From a virus, in IMG/VR virus record IMGVR_UViG_3300025417_000005, positions 1 to 35,275 of that record: DNA of 35,275 bases, one strand, 5' to 3'. Each line of letters starts with the position of its first letter. The stretch's first letter is position 1. Below are positions 8,301 to 15,563 of the stretch, one piece after another. The notes beneath the pieces are model-generated. The model saw nothing but the letters and a program-made list of their open reading frames with translations. It was not told the DNA's origin and searched no databases. A program made the translations under genes and the position numbers.

Positions 8301-8336
8301 TCAACGCTTTGCCTTACGACCTTTACGACGAGCCAT
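8301..8336 (-). CDS. Micro-gene for an 11-residue basic peptide
   Basis: The frame encodes MARRKGRKAKR and a stop. The ribosome binding site is a perfect AGGAGG six bases upstream of the ATG, stronger than that of several virion genes in the same block. Seven of eleven residues are Arg or Lys. It resembles the 10-residue product downstream (both have R-R-K-x-R-K-A), suggesting duplication. Function is unknown; DNA or RNA charge neutralisation in the head is a speculative role. Confidence 0.6.
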   Translation of the reverse strand: MARRKGRKAKR

Positions 8337-8372
8337 GCTTGGCCTCCTATTGTACGAGTGAACGTCCCCAAC

Positions 8373-8420
8373 TTACTTGCGCTTGCCCCGACGGGAGCGC
8401 TTAACTGATTTATACGCCAT
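8373..8420 (-). CDS. Micro-gene for a 15-residue basic peptide
   Basis: The frame encodes MAYKSVKRSRRGKRK and a stop. An AGAGG element lies about seven bases upstream, and the start codon falls two bases after the stop of the 54-residue gene at 8423-8587, indicating coupled translation. Eight of fifteen residues are Lys or Arg, clustered at the C-terminus. It is first of the three basic micro-genes. Confidence 0.55.
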   Translation of the reverse strand: MAYKSVKRSRRGKRK

Positions 8421-8422
8421 AA

Positions 8423-8587
8423 TTAGCCTCTTGTATATGACCTACTAGATGTTGTGCGTGGAGCAGCAGACCGCATACCACTAATTCTGTAATCTATTGT
8501 AACGGGTTTTGGATCTCTAGACAAGGAGCCTACGGAAGCCCTCGGCTGATCGCCCCGTACTGGGTTAATTTGCTGACCTTTTGCCAT
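8423..8587 (-). CDS. Small hypothetical protein after the portal gene (54 aa)
   Basis: The frame starts MAKGQQINPVRGDQPR and ends with a Ser/Arg/Thr-rich tail (TTSSRSYTRG). It is basic and probably unstructured. The ATG lies just past the portal stop codon (8589-8591), with an AGG element in the last portal codons as ribosome binding site. It is a real candidate because it fills the gap exactly and couples to the next frame, but no family is recognised. Confidence 0.55.
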   Translation of the reverse strand: MAKGQQINPVRGDQPRASVGSLSRDPKPVTIDYRISGMRSAAPRTTSSRSYTRG

Positions 8588-8588
8588 A

Positions 8589-10205
8589 TTAACCTGCCTT
8601 TTTAGGTGCTGGTGCGCCGCCGCCCTGAGACTGAGCTGCCGCTGCTTTGGCCTCTAAACCCTTGAGGCGCTCCTTGAGAAGCTGCTTCATTGGTGGGTCA
8701 AGCAAGTCAATCAGGCTTTCTTTATCAATCGCACCGGCTTTGAACAGGTTGAAAGCCAACGAGCGCAGATCTTCCATGAAGATAGGGCTGTTCGAGTGCG
8801 CGTCTACCTTGACTACATAGTCCTTGGTAAACTGGGCAGGGATAAACTTGCCGCCTTCCGTGTCCTTGAGCGTGGACGGATCGTAAGCCTGCATCAGCTT
8901 GAGATACAGGGTTGCCATCTTTTCCAAAGCATCTTCCACAACCAAAGCACGTTTCTTGGCACGCGAAGATCCGAGACGAGCAAGCTGAGACGCATGGCCT
9001 GCCGAGCGCACGCCCTGTTCGCCACGACCTGACAGAACGGACGATATACCGGACGTTTCTTCAAACATCGAATCAATTTCTTTAAGCTGTGCATAAAGAT
9101 CTTGCGGAATGTTGGGTGCCAGACGTTCTGCTTTTGCGTTCGGCATATCGGACGACAGCAAGCCACCTGCACGGTTCAGCGCAAAGTTCTTTTCGTCCAA
9201 GATGCCGGTAAAGCCGGTCAGGGCCGTCGGTGGGTTAACTTGCTTGGACAACAGATCCAAGATTTCCGTCATGCGCCGGTTACGCATCTGCTGAAGGTAA
9301 ATCAGCTTGGAAACCTCGGATTGCCCCCAGTAGTAATCATATTGTGGGTTAGGCGTGATCTGCACAAATGGCAGCTCGCCTTTTAAAAACAACTGCTCGC
9401 CAGGCCGATCATAAATGATGACATCCGGCGAAGCCTTTGTAACTACTTGATAATCTTGCGTGTCGTCGTTCCAGACGTACAACTCGGTCATCTCAATCGT
9501 ATCTTCTGCGATACGAGCCTTCATCCGGTTGTAGCCGTACAAATCTAAATTGACCGTACCATACAGGGTAGGATTGGTCTGAGACATGACAATTCGGTCG
9601 ATGCCTTCAGGAATATGGGTTGGCTCATAGTTAGCCGTGGTGACACGGGACAAGATAGAGTCGCGTTTAGGATGGTTATACAGACGCGCCCACAAATCTT
9701 GTTTTGTCATGTAATATGTCATGGTGAGGGCTTGTTGACGGTCTGTATAAGGCACGTCCTCGCGCAGCACACCGATTGAACCGGGGTCAACAAGGTACGG
9801 ATGAATCGAGTTGTTGAACGGCATCAGCTTGATGAACGTCGTATTAAATACCAACGCCCATGTCAAAGCCGTGGCAAATACTTGGTCGGCGTTCGAGTTG
9901 TTCCACTCGTCATGCAGAGCTTGCGTCAGCGACGGAAGGTAACGGTGTTGAAGGGTGTCAACGCCTGCGCCAAGCGAAATGTTAAAGCGCGTGGTTTCAG
10001 CTGAATAAAGAAACGAGGTTAGCTGGTCAATGTGCGAACCAATCTTGTTGAACGGTGCCGGCGACTCTTCTGGACCAGCGCCAAACAAAAAGTAAGAGCG
10101 CAAGGACGAGTAATCGCCCTGACGCTCTGGCTTGGAGACATCGCACTTGTTAATCAGGTCGTTATAGAAGTACTCGCGTTCGTCTTCTTTATTAGGAATC
10201 CGCAT
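8589..10205 (-). CDS. Portal protein
   Basis: The 538-aa product has the length and layout of a podovirus-type portal, the dodecameric ring through which DNA is packaged and ejected. Recognisable portal features are an N-terminal helical wing segment (IGSHIDQLTSFLYS), a central beta region (RPGEQLFLKGELPFVQITPNPQ) and a long stem-helix region (VSKLIYLQQMRNRRMTEILDL). These are followed by SGISSVLSGRGEQGVRSAGHASQLARLGSSRA, and a helical C-terminus ends in an Ala/Gln/Gly/Pro tail. It is flanked by the terminase region upstream and by head genes downstream. The start overlaps the previous gene by 14 bases. Confidence 0.85.
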   Translation of the reverse strand: MRIPNKEDEREYFYNDLINKCDVSKPERQGDYSSLRSYFLFGAGPEESPAPFNKIGSHIDQLTSFLYSAETTRFNISLGAGVDTLQHRYLPSLTQALHDEWNNSNADQVFATALTWALVFNTTFIKLMPFNNSIHPYLVDPGSIGVLREDVPYTDRQQALTMTYYMTKQDLWARLYNHPKRDSILSRVTTANYEPTHIPEGIDRIVMSQTNPTLYGTVNLDLYGYNRMKARIAEDTIEMTELYVWNDDTQDYQVVTKASPDVIIYDRPGEQLFLKGELPFVQITPNPQYDYYWGQSEVSKLIYLQQMRNRRMTEILDLLSKQVNPPTALTGFTGILDEKNFALNRAGGLLSSDMPNAKAERLAPNIPQDLYAQLKEIDSMFEETSGISSVLSGRGEQGVRSAGHASQLARLGSSRAKKRALVVEDALEKMATLYLKLMQAYDPSTLKDTEGGKFIPAQFTKDYVVKVDAHSNSPIFMEDLRSLAFNLFKAGAIDKESLIDLLDPPMKQLLKERLKGLEAKAAAAQSQGGGAPAPKKAG

Positions 10206-10653
10206 TGATCTTTAATCCCTGATGGTCGGCCTGATAGCTTGCAGCGCGAGGACCAGTCAGATTGCCAAGGTTCTTGGGATCAAAGCCAGCCGGTTCGCCA
10301 TTGCCGGATTGTACAGCTTTCCCAGCCAAAGCGCTAGACATGTTAAACCGGCCACCGCCGCCCCACATGACCTGCTCGACCGCCTCGTGGCCTTTGTTCT
10401 TTTCCACAGGCTTGTTGTTGCGGGTGTGATAACCCTTCTGCGCCTCGCCTTCACGGGTCGATTGGATATTGGTCATGCCAAAATCTTTGGCTAAACCCTT
10501 CAAAGTGGCGTCTGCGTGCTTGGTGCGGCCCGATTTAATAGAAAACGGCTTCAAAAACACTTGCACCACATTTTTGCATCCGTGGGGGCATTCTGCCTCC
10601 CAAGCGTCAAAATATCCGTGTTTTTTGCAGTTATATGACCGTAAAATGCCCAT
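10192..10653 (-). CDS. Zinc-ribbon-like hypothetical protein (153 aa)
   Basis: The N-terminus has Cys9, His12, Cys22 and Cys26 in the context YNCKKHGYFDAWEAECPHGC, which looks like a small zinc-binding knuckle. The rest is polar, with a Gly-rich patch (MWGGGGRFNMSS) and no other motif. The gene lies between the HTH protein and the portal gene in the packaging region, so a DNA-packaging or portal-assembly accessory role is possible but unproven. It starts one base after the preceding stop and overlaps the portal gene. Confidence 0.68.
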   Translation of the reverse strand: MGILRSYNCKKHGYFDAWEAECPHGCKNVVQVFLKPFSIKSGRTKHADATLKGLAKDFGMTNIQSTREGEAQKGYHTRNNKPVEKNKGHEAVEQVMWGGGGRFNMSSALAGKAVQSGNGEPAGFDPKNLGNLTGPRAASYQADHQGLKINADS

Positions 10654-10654
10654 T

Positions 10655-11044
10655 TTAGTCCTCTAATTGCTCTAGAAGGGTAGGATGTGAATAGTCGTTT
10701 TTGTTAACAATACCCGGCTTTACGCGGATTCTGCCGCCCTCAAACACCAGTTTATTGCCGCGAGCGGCCCTCGGCTTAGGCACATTGTTGTACTGAATGA
10801 ACCTTGTATTGTCCTTATTCCGCATAACCGTGACTTCACCGCGCTCGATCTGGCCCAACGCCTTACTCAACCTAACCTGCAAGATTACAGATAGAGGGTA
10901 AGTCTTGTAAATGAAGGTGTCGCGCAGGGTGGTTTCGCTCATACCGACCAGTTCGGACAGCATTCTCCATGACCACGGGCTGTCACCGTCGGCTTGAAAG
11001 CGTTCCATGCGACGGAACAGTTCTGCGTTAGTAAGAACGCTCAT
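10655..11044 (-). CDS. HTH DNA-binding protein, candidate small terminase subunit
   Basis: The protein has an N-terminal helix-turn-helix (SWRMLSELVGMSETTLRDTFIYKTY, about residues 25-50) followed by a helical segment (LQVRLSKALGQIERGEV) and a basic tail. The size and the overlap with the large terminase gene fit a small terminase, which recognises DNA for packaging. Other possibilities are a late regulator or packaging accessory. I prefer the ATG at 11044 (129 aa) with AGGA ten bases upstream; a TTG at 11053 is the alternative start. Confidence 0.6.
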   Translation of the reverse strand: MSVLTNAELFRRMERFQADGDSPWSWRMLSELVGMSETTLRDTFIYKTYPLSVILQVRLSKALGQIERGEVTVMRNKDNTRFIQYNNVPKPRAARGNKLVFEGGRIRVKPGIVNKNDYSHPTLLEQLED

Positions 11045-12815
11045 CGGGCCCAAATCCTATACGTTTTAGATAGTCAGACACATTTTTGCCAACCGCTAAC
11101 TCTTCCGGCGTTTTGTCCTGTGTCTTTTGAGACACGTCACGGGTAATGCGTCGGGCAATCAGTTGTGGTTGTACTTGCTCGGCAAAAGCCATCGTAGCCA
11201 TAGCGGTGGCAAGCACACGGTCGTCTTTGGATCTGCCGGGGGCGGAAATGGTTGCGCCATCCCGACGGATTGTCTTCATTTCTTCCAATAGATCTTCTGA
11301 ACGCACCTTTAGCATGTCGCGTTCAAAGTAATCCTTAAAGTACGTCATCATACGTTCTTTGGTGGCTTGCGTGGTAATGACGCCTATGGAGTTACTTAGA
11401 CCACCAAGCGTATCGTTCTTTCGCCATATGTAGTTTTGCATGGATGACAGCACATTCATCAGTGCTTCACCTTGCTTGCGGGTTTCAGGCACGGATGCGA
11501 TGGCAACGGCTTGGCGTTTAAGGTTGCGTAGTTCTTGGACTACAGGTTGGCCTGGCCCGTTGAGTTCGAGGTTGAGGGTGGAGTTTTTGTAGGCTCCCGC
11601 CAGATGCGCGATGACCCAAGCAAATTGGTAGGTGTTGAGATCTGAAGTTGCAAACTCGGCAACCTGATCCATACCATCGGCATAGCAACGATAGATCTGT
11701 ATACAAAAACGGTCAGCCCAATCTGAGCTACCATAAGCAGGATCAGCACCGATAACATAATACGCTGTGTCAATTGGTTCCTCCCAGATCTTGAGGGTTG
11801 ATAGTTTAGGGTTAGACTTCATCACTTGCGTGTCTTGGAAGTTATGGCCCATGACATACCGATAACCGTCAAACGGGCTTTTACGCGACTCCTTCATGGC
11901 ATCCGTGCATTTGCTGTTTGAAAAGAACGAGCTGCCGGTCATCACGAACGCATAGTCTTCCGTGGGCGGAAACTCTTGGTACATGAGGGCATCGTCTTTA
12001 ATGCCTTCGGCCAGTTTCCAACGCCACCATGCAATCTGCCGAGAGTTGATCTCGACGTTGTAGAGCTTCTTGATGTCGCGCACCCATTCTTTTTCTTCGG
12101 GTGTGACCTTGCCGTCCCAGTAAACCTTGTAGATTGGGTTGTCGGCCTCTACTGAGTAGAACTCGTTTCTCCACCAGCCACAGAAGATAGCGCGCTGAGT
12201 ACGCGCTCTCTTAGCGGTGACATACATGTCGTGGAACATGTTAAATCCTCGGGCAGTCGATTCAAACATGTAGAGCCGTAAAGGATTTGTCTCCGCAAGG
12301 GAGGCAAGCAATGAGGCCAGACCTTCTTCGTCGCCCCATGAAGAAGTTTCTGTGCCATGCAAGTATGTAATAGCCTTCCCACGTCCCAAGCTCCCCTTAG
12401 CTCTCAGACCGGCCACTTGGTAAAACAAACGGCTGCGGTTTTTTAGTGACAATTGGTTTCTGTTATGTGCCAGCAAGGGAATCTTATATTCCTTGGGCAA
12501 GCCGTCCATGTACATGGCAAGCGTAGACCTGAACATGTCACGGTTTTCTTCCGTGTCTGTGGTTAAGGTGCCCTGTAGGCCTGGGTTAATAAAATGCCAA
12601 TATAGATCAAGGGCCAGACTAATAGTGGTAATGCCCAGCTGGCGACCCTTGAGAATAACGTAAAAATGGCAGTCATCTTCCAATCCTTTTGCAATCTCTT
12701 CCATGACATAAGTTTGCGTGCCCAGAAGTTTATCCATCTTCTGAAGGCCCAGCTCTTTAGTTTCAATTTTGAGCTGCCGGCAAAACGCGTAGAACTGTTG
12801 CAGGTTAAACTTCAT
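11028..12815 (-). CDS. terL: Terminase large subunit
   Basis: The 595-aa product is the DNA-packaging motor with an N-terminal ATPase and C-terminal nuclease. The ATPase Walker A lies at about 57-64 (GRQLGITT), and a Walker B-like strand at about 148-160 (AITYLHGTETSSW). The RNase H-like nuclease shows a first acidic motif at about 356-365 (GADPAYGSSD), a second acid near 417 (LNLELNGPG) and a third at 531-532 (DDRVLATAMA). Full length is typical. The start overlaps the stop of the radical SAM gene as ATGA, tying that enzyme to the packaging operon. Confidence 0.93.
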   Translation of the reverse strand: MKFNLQQFYAFCRQLKIETKELGLQKMDKLLGTQTYVMEEIAKGLEDDCHFYVILKGRQLGITTISLALDLYWHFINPGLQGTLTTDTEENRDMFRSTLAMYMDGLPKEYKIPLLAHNRNQLSLKNRSRLFYQVAGLRAKGSLGRGKAITYLHGTETSSWGDEEGLASLLASLAETNPLRLYMFESTARGFNMFHDMYVTAKRARTQRAIFCGWWRNEFYSVEADNPIYKVYWDGKVTPEEKEWVRDIKKLYNVEINSRQIAWWRWKLAEGIKDDALMYQEFPPTEDYAFVMTGSSFFSNSKCTDAMKESRKSPFDGYRYVMGHNFQDTQVMKSNPKLSTLKIWEEPIDTAYYVIGADPAYGSSDWADRFCIQIYRCYADGMDQVAEFATSDLNTYQFAWVIAHLAGAYKNSTLNLELNGPGQPVVQELRNLKRQAVAIASVPETRKQGEALMNVLSSMQNYIWRKNDTLGGLSNSIGVITTQATKERMMTYFKDYFERDMLKVRSEDLLEEMKTIRRDGATISAPGRSKDDRVLATAMATMAFAEQVQPQLIARRITRDVSQKTQDKTPEELAVGKNVSDYLKRIGFGPDERSY

Positions 12816-13705
12816 GACGCCAACGTATTGTATTTAGTGACACGCGACGTGTGGGTTTTTCCCAAATTGGGATTGATATACAGCACCGTGCGCTCAGGCA
12901 CCTTGGTGGCAATGTCGGCATTTGTACGGGTGTAGCTATCCGTTTCCTCTACATCCTTTACCGTCTTTTGCTTGGCAGCAACACCGCAGCCGGGGCAGAA
13001 CTTTTTAATCTGTTCGCCAAACTCCGTGATGTGCTTTTGCCACCAACCTTCAGTCACGGGCATTCCGTGGTCTTGATTCCGCGCAAGATCAAACGATGCA
13101 GCCACTTCGCAGAAGTAAGCGCGTAGCTCTCCGTTATTTTGGACTATGGCGGCGGACCATTCTCGGTTGATGTCACACTTGGTAATCATCTCCCACATTT
13201 CGTCTTCAGGGAACAAATCCTGAATGGCCGTCATAATTGGCGCGTGATCCGACTGTCCTTTGTAGAACCAAGACAAAGCACCGGCGGCTTTCACCTTGTT
13301 GTGCAATGTCTCAAGATGTGGCTCGGCGCGTTCATTGCCATGTGAGTTCATGTTAAACGTGCCAAAGGTTTCCTCGCACAGCTTGCCGTGCTTGAAAAAG
13401 TTATTTGTCCACAGGCCGCGCTGCATCTTGTTGGGGATCTCTTCCACAAAGATCTCGCACAGCTCTTTAAACTTGGGGTGCATACAAGGATTGCCACCAA
13501 TCATGGCAATGATGCCGCGATAACCCTTCATGCTCTTCAAAGCGAGCCGGAAGTTTTCAGGCGTCATGTCCCAGAACTCGTCCTGATTAACCAGCAACCG
13601 AGTGCAATTAGAGCAAGCAAGGTCGCACTTGTTGGTCACGTCAATGCAAATGATGTGCATGTTACGCGGTCCGCGCATTAGCGGAATGGCACCTTCAGCG
13701 TTCAT
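12812..13705 (-). CDS. Radical SAM enzyme with C-terminal cysteine cluster
   Basis: The 297-aa protein has the canonical CxxxCxxC motif that binds the catalytic 4Fe-4S cluster (Cys27, Cys31, Cys34 in CDLACSNC) and a GGNP motif at 70-73 in place of the usual SAM-binding GGEP. Extra cysteines at 177, 199, 237 and 240 (the last two in FCPGCG) resemble the auxiliary-cluster (SPASM/twitch) region of enzymes that modify peptides or proteins. The substrate cannot be told from sequence. It is translationally coupled to the large terminase gene and lies two genes after a glycosyltransferase, so a role in modifying a virion or host component is plausible but inferred. Confidence 0.85.
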   Translation of the reverse strand: MNAEGAIPLMRGPRNMHIICIDVTNKCDLACSNCTRLLVNQDEFWDMTPENFRLALKSMKGYRGIIAMIGGNPCMHPKFKELCEIFVEEIPNKMQRGLWTNNFFKHGKLCEETFGTFNMNSHGNERAEPHLETLHNKVKAAGALSWFYKGQSDHAPIMTAIQDLFPEDEMWEMITKCDINREWSAAIVQNNGELRAYFCEVAASFDLARNQDHGMPVTEGWWQKHITEFGEQIKKFCPGCGVAAKQKTVKDVEETDSYTRTNADIATKVPERTVLYINPNLGKTHTSRVTKYNTLAS

Positions 13706-13892
13706 TTATTTTCACCAATGTTGGAAGTTCTTTTGCAGCACGTTCTTTGATTTCATTTGTAGTGTCGCGCAAACCATCCCAATCAAGATCGCCTTCGCGC
13801 AATTCTCTAAACGCAGCCTCAGCAACATCTTTCGCCATGTTGCGCGGATTGTGCTGATAATTTTTGAGGTATGTTTTAAGAAGCTGTTTCAT
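13695..13892 (-). CDS. Small helical hypothetical protein between glycosyltransferase and radical SAM genes (65 aa)
   Basis: The start at 13892 is chosen because it forms the TAATG overlap with the glycosyltransferase stop used at many junctions in this block. The product (MKQLLKTYLKNYQHNPRN onward) is helical and highly charged, with RELREGDLDWDGLRD in the centre; no domain is recognised. It overlaps the radical SAM gene by 11 bases, so the three genes form a coupled set and this may be a small partner of one of the enzymes. Confidence 0.6.
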   Translation of the reverse strand: MKQLLKTYLKNYQHNPRNMAKDVAEAAFRELREGDLDWDGLRDTTNEIKERAAKELPTLVKINER

Positions 13893-14611
13893 TAGTTTCT
13901 CTCCCAAGGCAGTTTGCCCGCAAATTGAGCACGCACCTTAACATTGTTTTCAAAAAAGAAAGCACGCAGATCATTCTTCATGCTGAGACGGTAATTAACC
14001 GAATACTCACCATTGCACACGCCCGCGAGCTTATTCTGGTCCAAACAATTGTACACATGCCGGTCGCCCACCATCAGCGTACCCGTGGTGTTGTACCACA
14101 GCGGCGCAATCTGAACGGCCAGCTGCCGGCGCATCAAATAGCAATTTAGGTCAATGAACTTGGTATACGGTCCCAGACTCTCGCAATCGTCATTGTCAAA
14201 GAACGAACCGTCAACATTAACCAGTTTTCTCAGCGAGTAGGCATATTCAGGTCTGGTCAGAGTAGACAGATCCTCCAACCGGTCCACCAAGCTTTCAATG
14301 TGGTTGGGCTCAAACCAGTTGTCGTCATCCAGCCAGGCAATGCAATCCTCCTGCACCAGATAGGCAGACGCAGCCACAATGCCACCGTTCATCATGCCGT
14401 TGCCACCCGTTTTAACCGGCAAACGACAGAACTTAACATTGGGCCCAAACTTGATGTCAGCCGGCAGATCTTCTGCATCCGAGAACACATAGTGTACACA
14501 CGGATAGCTCTGCCGAGCCACACTGTCCAAGGTCTGCTGTAACGTGTCCCTGCCCGTCGTAGCCGTCACCACGGCCACCGTTGGACCTCTTACCTTGCCA
14601 CCCATTGCCAT
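13892..14611 (-). CDS. Glycosyltransferase family 2 protein
   Basis: The 239-aa product is a GT-A fold nucleotide-sugar transferase. The N-terminal VAVVTATTGRDTLQQTLDSV is the usual first strand and helix, with QSYPCVHYVFSDA following. The acidic metal-binding motif is WLDDDNWFEP at about 94-102. There is no membrane segment, so it acts in the cytoplasm. It heads the protein-coding part of the packaging block, after the tRNA genes. It may glycosylate a virion protein or modify host surface or phage DNA; the sequence does not say which. A good AAGGGA site precedes the ATG at 14611. Confidence 0.85.
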   Translation of the reverse strand: MAMGGKVRGPTVAVVTATTGRDTLQQTLDSVARQSYPCVHYVFSDAEDLPADIKFGPNVKFCRLPVKTGGNGMMNGGIVAASAYLVQEDCIAWLDDDNWFEPNHIESLVDRLEDLSTLTRPEYAYSLRKLVNVDGSFFDNDDCESLGPYTKFIDLNCYLMRRQLAVQIAPLWYNTTGTLMVGDRHVYNCLDQNKLAGVCNGEYSVNYRLSMKNDLRAFFFENNVKVRAQFAGKLPWERN

Positions 14612-14631
14612 CTCAGCGTCCCTTCTGTTGA

Positions 14632-14708
14632 TGGTGCTCTCATCACGATTTGAACGTGAAACCTTCGCTTTCGTAGAGCGACGCTCTATCCAGTTGAGCT
14701 ATGAGAGC
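14632..14708 (-). tRNA. tRNA-Arg (anticodon ACG)
   Basis: The minus strand folds into a complete cloverleaf: acceptor GCTCTCA / TGAGAGC (7 bp), D arm GCTC / GAGC, anticodon arm TCGCT-CTACGAA-AGCGA, T arm TCACG-TTCAAAT-CGTGA, five-base variable region, discriminator A and an encoded CCA. The anticodon ACG reads CGU and, once A34 becomes inosine, also CGC and CGA. All consensus positions are intact, so it should be functional. Confidence 0.93.
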
Positions 14709-14718
14709 CAACTTCATC

Positions 14719-14799
14719 TGGCATAGGCTCTAGGAATCGAACCTAGTTCTCAAGGTTTTGGAGACCTGCGGATTACCGGCTTCCCCAACCCACTCCAGA
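14719..14799 (-). tRNA. tRNA-Trp-like gene (anticodon CCA), degenerate 5' half
   Basis: The 3' half is good: T arm CTAGG-TTCGATT-CCTAG, acceptor strand AGCCTAT, discriminator G as in bacterial tRNA-Trp, and encoded CCA. The anticodon loop CTCCAAA gives anticodon CCA. The 5' half does not match: no strand complementary to AGCCTAT is present, the D stem has a mismatch, the D loop is long and the first anticodon-stem pair is broken. The 5' end given is an estimate. It could be a decayed tRNA, a recombinant of two genes, or one needing unusual processing. Confidence 0.55.
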
Positions 14800-14805
14800 C
14801 AATCT

Positions 14806-14880
14806 TGGTTGCGGAGGCGGGAGTCGCACCCGCAATCTCCAGCTTATGAGGCTGGCGAGTTACTGTTTCTCTACCCCGCT
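14806..14880 (-). tRNA. tRNA-Met (anticodon CAT), initiator-like acceptor end
   Basis: Anticodon arm CCAGC-CTCATAA-GCTGG is perfect, T stem is GCGGG / CCCGC, and the acceptor pairs GCGGGG with CTCCGC (one G-T). Position 1 (A) faces A72 unpaired, a mismatch at the place that marks bacterial initiator tRNAs, and the 3' end CCGCAACCA matches initiators. However, the three G-C pairs next to the initiator anticodon loop are absent, the D loop lacks the GG pair and the T loop is TGCGACT. CCA is encoded. It may be an altered initiator or a decaying copy. Confidence 0.78.
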
Positions 14881-14900
14881 TGTCTGATGTAATCTCTGAT

Positions 14901-15242
14901 CTACTGATTGTCAAACCTTAACTTGTTGTGAGCCTCAATATGGTGAGGTCTGCACAGCCAAATTACTTCCAAGGGTTTGTTGTAATCGGTGTGGTGACCC
15001 TCAACCTTTTCAGTTGTGCCACAAACGGCACAGCAACCACGCACCAGCTTTCCGGTCTTCAAAGCGTACCGATAGTTGTCACGGGCCCTAGATCGGTCTC
15101 TGTTAACATTTATCCACCGTTTCTTGGCTTCCGTGTTGTAGCCAGGGTGTTCAGCACGCCAAGCCTTCTCATACGCCGCTTTGCATGGCGCACAGTAGCT
15201 GGGCTTCTCAATAGGGGTTTTGCACTTCTTACAGTATTTCAT
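14901..15242 (-). CDS. HNH endonuclease
   Basis: The start at 15242 gives 113 residues beginning MKYCKKCKTP; longer readings add a hydrophobic N-terminus from non-coding sequence. Two zinc knuckles (Cys4/Cys7 with Cys17/Cys20, and Cys71/Cys74 with Cys97/His100) frame the HNH motif, with His83/His84 in EGHHTDYNKPLEVIWLC and a final His101 region (PHHIEAHNKL). Placed next to tRNA genes and outside the virion set, it looks like a free-standing homing-type nuclease; a packaging nickase role is the alternative. The ribosome binding site is poor. Confidence 0.82.
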   Translation of the reverse strand: MKYCKKCKTPIEKPSYCAPCKAAYEKAWRAEHPGYNTEAKKRWINVNRDRSRARDNYRYALKTGKLVRGCCAVCGTTEKVEGHHTDYNKPLEVIWLCRPHHIEAHNKLRFDNQ

Positions 15243-15362
15243 GGAAGCAATAATATTACTGGAAGCAAAAAAGTCCAGAAAAAAAATTTGGGGAAGGAGC
15301 AATGTGGGGTGCACGCTCCAGCCACCCCCGTGGACCATTGATTGGTCAAGTCATCCGGCCTT

Positions 15363-15508
15363 TGTCGGTATTCTAACACTGTCAATAACCTGACACTAGT
15401 CAATATTCTGACTATGTAAGATAGAAAGCGTGTTGATAATTTGACACTGTCGGCCCTTTGACAGATTAGACTAAAGTATTAGCCATTGCCCCTGTCAAAA
15501 TAATGACA
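15363..15508. promoter_or_regulatory. Array of six TGTCA-N6-TGACA operator-like palindromes
   Basis: Six 16-base sites share this interrupted palindrome: 15363-15378 (TGTCG/TAACA), 15380-15395 (exact), 15398-15413 (AGTCA/TGACT), 15431-15446 (TGTTG/TGACA), 15448-15463 (TGTCG/TGACA) and 15493-15508 (exact). Neighbouring sites are 17-18 bases apart in two groups. The regular spacing and the variable core fit binding of a dimeric regulator to successive sites. The phage's ribbon-helix-helix protein, its GcrA-like protein or a host factor are candidates. Iterons of an origin are the alternative. Confidence 0.68.
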
Positions 15509-15563
15509 GCGCGCGGAAGGTGACTGACTTCCATCCATCCATTGAAAAAGGGAAAGGATTAAA

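Noticed and set aside
15105-15118. TTTATCCACCG as a DnaA box
   Set aside because: It is a single imperfect match within the HNH coding region, without further boxes.
15242-15268. TAATATTAC between two TGGAAGCAA direct repeats, identical to the geminivirus/circovirus nicking nonanucleotide
   Set aside because: No Rep-type rolling-circle protein is encoded, and the site has no flanking hairpin, so the match is most likely chance. The short repeats may still matter for the weak leader of the HNH gene.
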